Below are positions 20,531 through 28,398 of a stretch of 50,207 nucleotides of DNA, piece by piece; the stretch's first letter is position 1; every line of letters begins with the position of its first letter. Both the position numbers and the translations under genes were made by a program. Location of the stretch: assembly GCF_018274385.1 (NCBI RefSeq), contig NZ_JAAFYZ010000059.1, positions 1 through 50,207 of the forward strand, written 5' to 3'. The notes beneath the pieces were generated by a model. It was not told the origin of the DNA, searched no databases, and was given only the letters and a program-made list of their open reading frames with translations. This DNA comes from Catenulispora pinistramenti (GTDB taxonomy: Bacteria > Actinomycetota > Actinomycetes > Streptomycetales > Catenulisporaceae).

Positions 20531-23524
20531 TCAGGCATAGATCCCGAATTCGTAGAGCGAGTAGCCGTAGGCCGTTCCCCGTTGTGTGCCGTACATCCGC
20601 ACATAGCGGCCGGTCCCGGAGACGTCGAAATCGTCGACTCCGCCGGTACCGGTCGTGGTGCTGTAGACCGTGGTCCAGTTCGTGCCGTCGTTCGACACCT
20701 GGATCTGGTAGGCCTGCCCGTAAGCGGACTCCCAGCCCAGTTGGACGTGCTTGATCGCAGTGGGCTGACCCAGGTCCACCTGGATCCACTGCGGATCGCT
20801 CCAGTCGCTGGCCCAGCGCGTGGACCAGTTCCCATCGGTGGCATTGGCCGCGACGTAGGTCTGGCCGTTGCCGGCGGCTTGGAACGACGATGCGGTAGTC
20901 GGCTTGCCCAGCGCCACGTTCGTGCCGGCGACCGGCGGCGCGACCACCCGGAACGACGCGGACTGGATGCCGACGCCGCCGTGCTGGTCGTAGACGTACA
21001 CGTACACCTTCCACACGCCGAGGGTCTTCGGCGCGGTGATGGTGAACGCCCCCGGTCCGGTCTGGGTGTAGCTGGACGGCGACTGCAACGCGGTCGCGCC
21101 GTTGACGTACTTGCCGGACAACGCCACGTTGTAGCTCAGCGTGTCGCCGGTCGGGTTGTTCGCCGCGACGTTCACCGTGAACTGGCCGCCGGAGGGGACG
21201 CTCGCGGTATTGCTGAGCGTCATCGACGTGATCTCAGGGGGCGTATTCGTCTGCGCCTGCCCGGTGAACGCCTGCTTCACCGAGTAGTACGACAGCCGCT
21301 TCCAACCCCCGGTGAGCAGGTTGAACCAGACGCCGCCGAAGTCGTTCTCGACACCGTAGTTGAACAGCGTCCCGCCCAGCGAGACGCCGGGGTGGCCGGC
21401 GATGCAGTTCCAGGCGGTGGTGTAGCCGTCGCGCTGCTGCTGATCGGTGGGCTCGGCCGGAACGTCGTTGGCGTCGTTCGGCACCTCCCACTCTCCGGGG
21501 TCACCGCTCTCGGTGACGATGTAAGGCTTCGTATAGCCGCCGTTGACCCAGTCGGTATTCACGTTGCAGACCGCGCCGTAGGAGTTCACGGCGAGCAGGT
21601 CCAGACTCGGCGTGTACTGCTTGTAGTACGGCCATGCGCCGGTCCACGCGTCCGTGGAGGTGACCGGATGGTCGGGGTCGATGGAGTGGATGGCCTCGGT
21701 AATCTGCTCCACGTACTGCGCGTAGGCGTCGCGCTCCTGCTCCACGGTCGCGCCGTTGGGGTAGGTGTAGTTCCCCGCGGTGTTGATGACCTCGTTGCCG
21801 ACGTCCCACATCAGGGTTCCGGGGTCGTTCTTGTACTGGTTGACGTACTGCTCGATGGTATTCAGGGTGCTGGTTTTGTAGGCGGTGTCGTTGAGATAGT
21901 CCGCCCCCTGATTCAGCCAGAACCCGTTGATGACCTTGATGCCGCGCGCCGCTGCCGCGTCGAGCAACGGTTGCGACGTGCCGTCGGTGCCCCAGGTGCG
22001 GATGGTGTTGACGCCCATCGATGCGGCGTCGGCGAGGTAGCCGTCTCCCGCGGCGTTGCCGGGACCCCAGGTCACACCCTTGACCTGGTACGGGGCGCCG
22101 TTCACGGTCAGCTGCCAGTTCCCCTGGCCGCCGGTGACCTTGACGACGTTCGCCCCGCTGGCCGCCGGCGGCGGCGTGAGCGGGGTCGGGGCCGGGCCGG
22201 TCGTGGTGTAGACGGAGACCGGTCCGACGCTCAGGGTGCCGCCGGAGGCGGTGGCGGCGTTCGGCGAGGTGCAGCCGCAGTCGGCGTTCGGCCAGGAGCC
22301 GCCGATCGCCAGGTCCAGGATCAGGAAGAAGCCGTGGTCCACGGCCGCCTGCCAGGTGGTGACGCCGACCTGGCTCTCGCTGACGGTCCAGGTGACCTGG
22401 CCGTCGACCGAGAAGCGGATCTGCTCGTCGGCCTGCGTGCGGTCGATGACCTCGGTGTAGGTGTGGTAGTCGGTCAGGCAGCCGGTGCAGGTTCGCAGCC
22501 CGCTGCCCCGGCCGCTGGACTCGTTGCACGGGCCGTTCGGCGCGGTCCCGCAGTGCAGGCCGGAGGAGCTGGTCTGGTGACCGTTGACGTTCTCCATGAT
22601 GTCGGTCTCGCCGATGGCCGGCCAGGTGCCGCCGGTGCGCGAACCGCTGCCCAGCGCCCAGAACGCGGGCCAGTAACCGGCCGGGTTCGCGACGTCCGGC
22701 TGCTTGATGTTCGCGGTGACCTCCAGCATGCCGCCGGCCGGCGCGGCGAAGTCAGAGCGCTGCGTCTCGATGCGCCCGGACGTCCAGTTCCCGGAGCCGT
22801 CTTCGAGGGCTGTGATGTTGAGATGACCGCCGCCGTCCACGGAAACGTTTGCGGTCGAGGACGACGCGGATTCCACCTCGCCGGTGCCCCAATCCGCCGG
22901 TCCGCCCGGGGAGTTGTGGCCGGTGTCCTCGATCCAGTTGGCCGAGGACGGAGCGGTACCGGCCGCGCCGGCGAAGTTGTCCTGCCAAAGCAGGTTCCAA
23001 GCAGGCGGCGGCGGTGTACTGCCGTTGCTGCCGTAGACGCTGAATTCCCATAGGGAGTAGCCGTAGCCGGTGTTGCGGGCGGTGCCGTACATGCGGATGT
23101 AACGTCCGCTGCCGGTGACGTTCAGGGTTTCGGTGCCGCCGGGCCCTGAGGCCGTGGAGTAGATGGGGGTCCAGGTGGTGCCGTCGGTGGAGGTCTGGAT
23201 CTGGTAGGCCTTGCCGGAGGCGGTCTCCCAGTTCAACACCACCTCGCAAATGCTCTGCGTGGAACCCAGATCCACCTCCAACCACTGCGGATCAGAGAAC
23301 TGCGAAGACCAACGCGTCCCGGTGTTCCCGTCCACCGCCGCGGACGCCGGATAACCGGCACCCTCCAAAGACGAAGCGGTGGCCGTCTTGTTCAAAGCCA
23401 GGTTGGTGCCGGTGTCGCAGCTGGCCGCCGACGCGCGGCGCGCGCCCAGCGACGGCACCGAAACGACGGCCAACAGCATGGCCAGGATGAGCAGTAAAGC
23501 GGACGATCTTCGTGCGGGATTCAT
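20531..23524 (-). CDS. Secreted two-catalytic-domain glucanase: F5/8, GH16, clan-A barrel, Ig-like, F5/8
   Basis: This 997-residue protein is built in order as follows. A signal peptide (1-33) precedes an F5/8 module (about 35-165). A GH16 beta-glucanase domain (about 176-442) has catalytic GETDIMEN (Glu306, Asp308, Glu311). A Pro-rich linker leads to a second TIM-barrel glycosidase (about 458-755) with Glu578 in DVGNEVI as acid/base and Glu672 in VTESGD as nucleophile (GH2/GH5/GH72-like, clan A). A beta-sandwich (about 765-860) and a second F5/8 module (about 867-997) follow. AGGAGGG before the ATG at 23524 sets the start. It is first in an operon with GH64, so beta-1,3-glucan is the likely substrate. 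The two activities could cooperate as endo-cleavage plus trimming or transglycosylation; the second specificity is unassigned. Confidence 0.87.
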   Translation of the reverse strand: MNPARRSSALLLILAMLLAVVSVPSLGARRASAASCDTGTNLALNKTATASSLEGAGYPASAAVDGNTGTRWSSQFSDPQWLEVDLGSTQSICEVVLNWETASGKAYQIQTSTDGTTWTPIYSTASGPGGTETLNVTGSGRYIRMYGTARNTGYGYSLWEFSVYGSNGSTPPPPAWNLLWQDNFAGAAGTAPSSANWIEDTGHNSPGGPADWGTGEVESASSSTANVSVDGGGHLNITALEDGSGNWTSGRIETQRSDFAAPAGGMLEVTANIKQPDVANPAGYWPAFWALGSGSRTGGTWPAIGETDIMENVNGHQTSSSGLHCGTAPNGPCNESSGRGSGLRTCTGCLTDYHTYTEVIDRTQADEQIRFSVDGQVTWTVSESQVGVTTWQAAVDHGFFLILDLAIGGSWPNADCGCTSPNAATASGGTLSVGPVSVYTTTGPAPTPLTPPPAASGANVVKVTGGQGNWQLTVNGAPYQVKGVTWGPGNAAGDGYLADAASMGVNTIRTWGTDGTSQPLLDAAAARGIKVINGFWLNQGADYLNDTAYKTSTLNTIEQYVNQYKNDPGTLMWDVGNEVINTAGNYTYPNGATVEQERDAYAQYVEQITEAIHSIDPDHPVTSTDAWTGAWPYYKQYTPSLDLLAVNSYGAVCNVNTDWVNGGYTKPYIVTESGDPGEWEVPNDANDVPAEPTDQQQRDGYTTAWNCIAGHPGVSLGGTLFNYGVENDFGGVWFNLLTGGWKRLSYYSVKQAFTGQAQTNTPPEITSMTLSNTASVPSGGQFTVNVAANNPTGDTLSYNVALSGKYVNGATALQSPSSYTQTGPGAFTITAPKTLGVWKVYVYVYDQHGGVGIQSASFRVVAPPVAGTNVALGKPTTASSFQAAGNGQTYVAANATDGNWSTRWASDWSDPQWIQVDLGQPTAIKHVQLGWESAYGQAYQIQVSNDGTNWTTVYSTTTGTGGVDDFDVSGTGRYVRMYGTQRGTAYGYSLYEFGIYA
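23021..23367 (-). repeat. Left arm of a 347-bp perfect inverted repeat
   Basis: Compared base by base with 23932-24278, this arm is the exact reverse complement over all 347 positions. It encodes most of the N-terminal F5/8 module of the GH16-containing protein. Just beyond both ends the two genes differ at synonymous and linker positions. Confidence 0.93.
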
Positions 23525-23627
23525 GACCCTCCTACGCGGATGGCGGACGGTGGGATGACCGTGCGGGGAGGGCGCCCCTTCGGTCCTGAATCGTCAGCCC
23601 TCTGATGGAGGGTGTCAAGAGGGAACC

Positions 23628-23675
23628 GGTTCCGGAACTGGTTTCGGTAGCGGTTCCGAAACCAGTTCCGGAACC
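23628..23675. promoter_or_regulatory. Palindromic control region of the divergent beta-glucan genes
   Basis: GGTTCCGGAACTGGTTTCGG (23628-23647) and its exact reverse complement (23656-23675) flank an 8-base spacer. Overlapping the left arm is a second perfect palindrome, GGAACCGGTTCC (23622-23633). The block sits between two divergent starts (23524 and 23769). A TTGACA box at 23685-23690 follows and could be the -35 element of the rightward gene. Repeated GGAACC/GGTTCC half sites suggest cooperative binding of a dimeric repressor. A transcript hairpin is the alternative reading. Confidence 0.65.
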
Positions 23676-23768
23676 GGATCCGTATTGACAGTCCGTAACA
23701 CGTGCGCCACGTTTAAGGCCCGAGGGCGCTCTCTTCGGTCCGCAATCCCCACACGCCTTGGAGAGCAC

Positions 23769-26033
23769 ATGAGTAATGCTTCGGCCCGGCCACGGGCCGC
23801 TTTGTTCGTCGTTCTCACACTGATGCTGGCCGTCTTGTCCGTGCCGTCATGGGGAGCGAAGGCCGCGTCCGCGGCCAGCTGCGACACCGGAACGAATCTG
23901 GCTTTGAACAAGACGGCCACCGCGTCATCGCTGGAGGGTGCCGGTTATCCGGCGTCCGCGGCGGTGGACGGGAACACCGGGACGCGTTGGTCTTCGCAGT
24001 TCTCTGATCCGCAGTGGTTGGAGGTGGATCTGGGTTCCACGCAGAGCATTTGCGAGGTGGTGTTGAACTGGGAGACCGCCTCCGGCAAGGCCTACCAGAT
24101 CCAGACCTCCACCGACGGCACCACCTGGACCCCCATCTACTCCACGGCCTCAGGGCCCGGCGGCACCGAAACCCTGAACGTCACCGGCAGCGGACGTTAC
24201 ATCCGCATGTACGGCACCGCCCGCAACACCGGCTACGGCTACTCCCTATGGGAATTCAGCGTCTACGGCAGCAACGGCGGTGGAGGCGGCACTCCCCCGC
24301 CGCCGACCGGCGGATCGCTCGGCTCGAACGTGGTCGTGTTCAGCCCGTCGATGACACAGTCCTCGATCCAGGCGACCCTGAACTCGATCTCGGACCAGCA
24401 GGTGCCCAGCGAGTTCGGCACCGGCCGCTACGAGTTGCTGTTCGAGCCCGGGACGTACGGCTCGGCGGCCACCCCGCTGATCTTCACGGTCGGGTACTAC
24501 GAGGCCGTCGCCGGACTCGGCCGGAACCCCGGTGACGTCACCATCAACGGCACCGTCGACTCCTATAACCAGTGCTCCGGCGGCACCTGCAACGCGACCA
24601 CCAACTTCTGGCGCTCGCTGACCAACCTGACGATCAACGTCATGGGGATGTCCGGCTGCCAGAACGGCGACGACTTCTGGGCGGTCTCGCAGGCCGCGCC
24701 GATGCGCCGGGTGCACGTCAACGGCAACCTGAGCCTGATGGACTACTGCGTCGGCGGCCCCGGCTACTCCAGCGGCGGCTTCATCGCCGACTCGCAGTTC
24801 ACCGGCGGCACGGTCACCAACGGCTCGCAGCAGCAGTACATCACCCGGGACTCCGCGCTGGACGGCTGGAGCAACGGGGTGTGGAACCAGGTGTTCTGCG
24901 GCGACCCCGGCGCGCCGGCCCAGAGCTTCGCGTCGAACTCCGGCCTGTCCGGCGGTCCGCCCCCGTACACGACGCTGGCGACCTGCCCGGTCACGCGGGA
25001 GGCGCCGTATCTGTATCAGGACTCTGGCGGGAACTACAACGTGTTCGTGCCGTCCCTGGCCACCAACTCCAGCGGTCCCACCTGGACCGGCGGCCAGACC
25101 CCGGGGACGTCGCTGTCGCTGAACACGTTCTTCGTGGTGCAGCCGTCGGCGACGGTGGACCAGATCAACGCGGCGCTGGCCGCGGGTGACAACCTGCTGT
25201 TCGCCCCGGGTGTCTACAACATCCCGTCGACGATCGACGTCACCAGGCCGGACACCCAGATCGTCGGCCTGGGCTTCGCCACCCTGGTCCCGACCGGCGG
25301 CAACACCACGCTCAGCGTCGCCGACGTCAGCGGCGTGACCGTCAGCGGCCTGATCTTCGACGCCGGCGCGACCACCTCGCCCTCGCTGCTCCAGGTCGGC
25401 ACCGCGGGCTCCACCACGAACCACAGCTCCGACCCGGTGTCGCTGGACGACGTGTTCTTCCGCGTCGGCGGCGCGACCGCGGGTTCGGCGACCACGCCGC
25501 TGGTCGACGACAGCAACGACTCGCTGCTGGACGACGTGTGGATCTGGCGCGCGGACCACGGCGCGGGTGCCGGGACGTGGAGCGGGGACCAGAGTCCGAC
25601 CGGGCTGGTGGTGAACGGTGCCCGCGTGACGTCCTACGGGCTGGCGGTCGAGCACTTCCAGCAGAACGAGGTGGACTGGAACGGCCAGAGCGGAACGGTG
25701 GTCTTCTTCCAGAACGAGAACCCGTACGAGGTCCCCAACCAGGCCGCGTGGATGGCTTCGGCGTCGCAGAAGGGGTATCCGGCGCTGTTCGTGCCCAATT
25801 CGGTCACTTCCTTCCAGGGCTACGGCTTGGGCAGCTACAGCTACTTCGACCAGGGCGCGGACATCCACAACGCGATGGCGTTCCAGGTGCCGCAGACCTC
25901 CGGGGTGCAGCTGCACGACCTGCTGACGGTGTTCCTGAACGGCTCGGGCGGGATCGACTCGGTGGTCAACGGGACCGGGAAGGCGGTGAGCTCGGCGTTC
26001 GGTGGGCCCTCTGACGTGGTCAGCTATCCCTGA
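23769..26033 (+). CDS. Secreted F5/8 module plus double beta-helix protein (GH55-like architecture)
   Basis: This 754-residue protein has a signal peptide (about 1-34), an F5/8 module (about 38-168) identical in most residues to that of the divergent GH16 enzyme, and a Gly/Pro linker. Two right-handed beta-helix halves follow. The first opens with NVVVFSPSMTQSSIQATL and the second with FFVVQPSATVDQINAAL; both use 'LLFEPGTY'/'LLFAPGVY' pectate-lyase-like turns. Two tandem beta-helices recall GH55 exo-beta-1,3-glucanases, and the neighbours are beta-1,3-glucanases. I know related actinomycete proteins only as 'coagulation factor 5/8 domain' proteins of unproven activity. GGAGAG lies before the ATG at 23769. 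Confidence 0.8.
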   Translation: MSNASARPRAALFVVLTLMLAVLSVPSWGAKAASAASCDTGTNLALNKTATASSLEGAGYPASAAVDGNTGTRWSSQFSDPQWLEVDLGSTQSICEVVLNWETASGKAYQIQTSTDGTTWTPIYSTASGPGGTETLNVTGSGRYIRMYGTARNTGYGYSLWEFSVYGSNGGGGGTPPPPTGGSLGSNVVVFSPSMTQSSIQATLNSISDQQVPSEFGTGRYELLFEPGTYGSAATPLIFTVGYYEAVAGLGRNPGDVTINGTVDSYNQCSGGTCNATTNFWRSLTNLTINVMGMSGCQNGDDFWAVSQAAPMRRVHVNGNLSLMDYCVGGPGYSSGGFIADSQFTGGTVTNGSQQQYITRDSALDGWSNGVWNQVFCGDPGAPAQSFASNSGLSGGPPPYTTLATCPVTREAPYLYQDSGGNYNVFVPSLATNSSGPTWTGGQTPGTSLSLNTFFVVQPSATVDQINAALAAGDNLLFAPGVYNIPSTIDVTRPDTQIVGLGFATLVPTGGNTTLSVADVSGVTVSGLIFDAGATTSPSLLQVGTAGSTTNHSSDPVSLDDVFFRVGGATAGSATTPLVDDSNDSLLDDVWIWRADHGAGAGTWSGDQSPTGLVVNGARVTSYGLAVEHFQQNEVDWNGQSGTVVFFQNENPYEVPNQAAWMASASQKGYPALFVPNSVTSFQGYGLGSYSYFDQGADIHNAMAFQVPQTSGVQLHDLLTVFLNGSGGIDSVVNGTGKAVSSAFGGPSDVVSYP
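23932..24278 (+). repeat. Right arm of the 347-bp perfect inverted repeat
   Basis: Exact reverse complement of 23021-23367, separated from it by 564 bp. It covers the central and C-terminal part of the F5/8 module. The signal peptides and the first 15 or so codons of the module outside the arm have diverged. Confidence 0.93.
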
Positions 26034-26044
26034 GTAGGACACAG

Positions 26045-26088
26045 CCGGGCCGGCTTCCGGGATTCGATCTCTCCGGGAGCCGGCCCGG
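26045..26088. terminator. Terminator after the beta-helix gene
   Basis: CCGGGCCGGCTTCC (26045-26058) pairs with GGGAGCCGGCCCGG (26075-26088), with one mismatch and a 16-base loop, 12 bases after the stop of the beta-helix gene and before the next start. Confidence 0.75.
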
Positions 26089-26109
26089 GCCGCCGCGTAT
26101 CCTGGCGCG

Positions 26110-27102
26110 GTGACGCACACCAAGATCCGTTGGGGCATCCTCGCGACCGGCTCCATCGCGGCCACCTTCACCAAGGACCTGCTGACGCTCGATGACGCCG
26201 AGGTGGTGGCGGTCGGGTCGCGCACGCTGGACTCGGCGAAGGAGTTCGCCGACCGGCACGGGATCCCGCGGGCCTACGGCACGTGGGCTGAGCTGGCCGC
26301 CGATCCCGAGGTCGACATCGTCTACGTCGCCACCCCGCATTCGGCCCATCACGAGGCCTCCGCGCTGTGTCTGGACGCGGGCAAGGCGGTGCTGTGTGAG
26401 AAGCCGCTCACGTTGGACGCCGCGCAGGCCGAGGACCTGTGCCGGCGCGCGGAGGCCGCGGGCGTCTTCTTCATGGAGGCGATGTGGACCCGCTGCGTGC
26501 CGGCCGTGCTGCGGATGGTCGAGATGGTGCGGGCCGGCGCTATCGGCGAGCCGCGGCTGGTCACGGCCGACTTCTCCGTCGTCTTCGAAGGCGGCCCCGA
26601 GCACCGGATGCGCGACCCCGCCCTCGGCGGCGGCGCACTGCTGGACCTCGGCGTCTACCCGCTCGCCATCTCGCAGCTGGTCTTCGGCACGCCGAGCGTC
26701 GTGCAGGCGGTCGCCACCCTGACCCCGGAGGGCGTCGACGACACGACCGCCGTCACGCTCGTCCACCCCGGCGGCGGCGTCTCGGCCCTGACCTGCTCGC
26801 TGTCGGCGGACGGCACCTGGAGCGCGACCGTGGCCGGGACCGAGGGCCGGATCGAGTTCGGTCGCGGGTACACCTCCCCTTCCGGCTTCTCGCTGTTCCG
26901 CCAGGGCGAGCTCCTCGAACGGGTCGAGGCGCCGTTCCTGGCCGGGGGCATGGTCCACGAGGCGATCGAGGCGCAGCGGTGCCTACGGGAAGGGCTGCGC
27001 GAAAGCCCGCTGGCCCCGTGGTCGGAGACGCTTGCCGTGATGCGGACGATGGACACGGTGCGGGGCCAGGTCGGCGTGGTCTACCCGGAAGGCCGGGGAT
27101 GA
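26110..27102 (+). CDS. Gfo/Idh/MocA-family NAD(P)-dependent oxidoreductase
   Basis: This 330-residue cytosolic dehydrogenase has an N-terminal Rossmann fold with GILATGSIAATF (residues 9-20). The family signature CEKPLTLDAAQAEDL is near residue 97 and its Lys is part of the catalytic site. An alpha/beta dimerisation domain has GGALLDLGVYPL near residue 175. Members oxidise or reduce sugars, inositols or dihydrodiols. The sequence resembles the trans-dihydrodiol/D-xylose dehydrogenase branch, but the substrate is open. The start is a GTG at 26110. Its stop overlaps the start of the DUF1684 gene, so the two are coupled. Confidence 0.92.
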   Translation: MTHTKIRWGILATGSIAATFTKDLLTLDDAEVVAVGSRTLDSAKEFADRHGIPRAYGTWAELAADPEVDIVYVATPHSAHHEASALCLDAGKAVLCEKPLTLDAAQAEDLCRRAEAAGVFFMEAMWTRCVPAVLRMVEMVRAGAIGEPRLVTADFSVVFEGGPEHRMRDPALGGGALLDLGVYPLAISQLVFGTPSVVQAVATLTPEGVDDTTAVTLVHPGGGVSALTCSLSADGTWSATVAGTEGRIEFGRGYTSPSGFSLFRQGELLERVEAPFLAGGMVHEAIEAQRCLREGLRESPLAPWSETLAVMRTMDTVRGQVGVVYPEGRG

Positions 27103-27722
27103 GCGTCGCGGAGCTGGAACTGGCTGACTGGCGCCGGCAGGTCAGCGAGCTGTACGCGGCCATCCGCAACGCCGAGACCCCCGAGGCGGGCCATGCGACG
27201 TGGCGCGCCGGCCGCGACACGTTGTTCCGCACGCACCCGCAAAGCCCGCTGCCGCCAGGCGATCCGCTCCGGGCCACCGGCCTGCCGTACTGGCCCTACG
27301 ACCCGAGCCTGCGGTTCGCACTGCCGCTGCTTCCGGCCGCCGACCGCGAACTGATGGCCGTGCCCACCGGCGGCGACGAGGTCACGGACCTGGTCCGGAT
27401 CGGGCGTGTGGAGTTGCCCGAGCCGTTCGGGGGCGGGCTCGATGTGTGGTGGCTGGCGCAGTACGGCGGCGGGCTGTTCGTGCCGCTGCGCGACGGCACC
27501 GCGGGCGTAAGCGGCATGGACGGCGGCAGCTACGGCGGCGGGCGCTATCTGCTGGACACGGCCAAGGGCGCCGACCTCGGCGGCTCGGACACGACGCTGA
27601 CCATCGATCTCAACTTCCTGTATCACCCCTCCTGCCGCTACAGCCCCGAGTGGGTCTGCCCGCTCGCGCCGCGGGGGAACACGATCGCGGCGGCGGTTCG
27701 CGCTGGTGAGCGGATGCCGTGA
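27099..27722 (+). CDS. DUF1684 family protein
   Basis: This 207-residue protein of unknown function belongs to DUF1684. Recognisable elements are LFRTHPQSPLP near residue 40, GLPYWPYDPSLRF, the GGGRYLLDTAKG turn, and the C-terminal block LNFLYHPSCRYSPEWVCPLA followed by NTIAAAVRAGE, which contains the conserved Cys pair. There is no signal peptide. The ATG at 27099 overlaps the oxidoreductase TGA (ATGA). Conserved Cys and aromatic positions suggest a small-molecule or metal site, but no reaction is established to my knowledge. Confidence 0.88.
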   Translation: MSVAELELADWRRQVSELYAAIRNAETPEAGHATWRAGRDTLFRTHPQSPLPPGDPLRATGLPYWPYDPSLRFALPLLPAADRELMAVPTGGDEVTDLVRIGRVELPEPFGGGLDVWWLAQYGGGLFVPLRDGTAGVSGMDGGSYGGGRYLLDTAKGADLGGSDTTLTIDLNFLYHPSCRYSPEWVCPLAPRGNTIAAAVRAGERMP

Positions 27723-27936
27723 GGTTCGCGGCCCGCGGGGCGTGATCTCGTATTTGTTGCCCGCGACGGCGATACGGCGGGCCGAATCCGCACAGGTCAG
27801 GGGCCTGAGGCGGGTTGGCCGCGCGGCGCGCCAGCCCGCGCTACGCCACTCTGGATGATCTTGCGTGTCGCTCCCGGTTCCGGGCTCGGCCGTCCGAAAG
27901 ACTATGCGCAAGATCAATTCGCAGAAGGGCAGTTCG

Positions 27937-28305
27937 ATGAGACTCCGCAGTGCACTCGCCGTCGCCGCGGCCGCCGGCCTGGGCATCCTGGCCGGCGCGC
28001 CCTCGGCCATGGCCGACAGCCACCGGCACCACACCCAGGGCACGTTCAGCTACGTGTGGACCGACCGCCACGGGGAGCGGCACGGCGCCGAGCTGGTGGA
28101 CCCCCAGGCTCGGGACTGCATCGACCTTCCGCAGGTCACCGGGGACAACGTGTGGCGGCAGCCTGCTGACTCGCCGAGGAATCGGACCGACTCGACCGCT
28201 GTCGTCTTCAGTGATGAGGGCTGCGACGGTGCTCACTTCGCCATGCGGCCGCTGACCGGCTACGGCAGCGAGCGGCTGAAGGTGCGCTCAGTGCTCTTCT
28301 CCTGA
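27937..28305 (+). CDS. Small secreted protein, function unknown
   Basis: The chosen ATG at 27937 gives 122 residues: signal peptide LRSALAVAAAAGLGILAGAP with cleavage near AMA-D, then a mature domain of about 95 residues. That domain has two cysteines (in DCIDLPQV and EGCDGAHF) likely to form a disulfide, and a conserved-looking end LKVRSVLFS. AAGGG lies seven bases upstream; an in-frame ATG at 27904 is the alternative start. It resembles small extracellular proteins common in actinomycetes, but I cannot name a function. It stands alone and converges on the GH31 gene. Confidence 0.72.
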   Translation: MRLRSALAVAAAAGLGILAGAPSAMADSHRHHTQGTFSYVWTDRHGERHGAELVDPQARDCIDLPQVTGDNVWRQPADSPRNRTDSTAVVFSDEGCDGAHFAMRPLTGYGSERLKVRSVLFS

Positions 28306-28322
28306 CTGGCCTCGCCCTGAAG

Positions 28323-28359
28323 TCGCGCGGCCCCGCAGAAGTCCTGCGGAGCCGCGCGA
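28323..28359. terminator. Strong bidirectional terminator between convergent genes
   Basis: TCGCGCGGCCCCGCAG (28323-28338) pairs with CTGCGGAGCCGCGCGA (28344-28359) with one internal mismatch and a 5-base loop. It lies between the stops of the small secreted protein and the GH31 gene. Confidence 0.9.
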
Positions 28360-28368
28360 TTCACCACA

Positions 28369-28398
28369 TCAAGGTCAAGGTCAGGGTCAGGGTCAGGG
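28369..28398. repeat. 6-bp tandem repeat containing the GH31 stop codon
   Basis: Five units TCAAGG, TCAAGG, TCAGGG, TCAGGG, TCAGGG end in the GH31 stop. In the gene's direction the sequence reads CCCTGA three times then CCTTGA twice, so the stop codon is repeated in frame five times. Confidence 0.9.

Noticed and set aside
20234-23053. Open frame of about 940 codons on the plus strand opposite the GH16-containing and GH64 genes
   Set aside because: Antisense shadow: no signal, no domain, and codon bias belongs to the minus strand.
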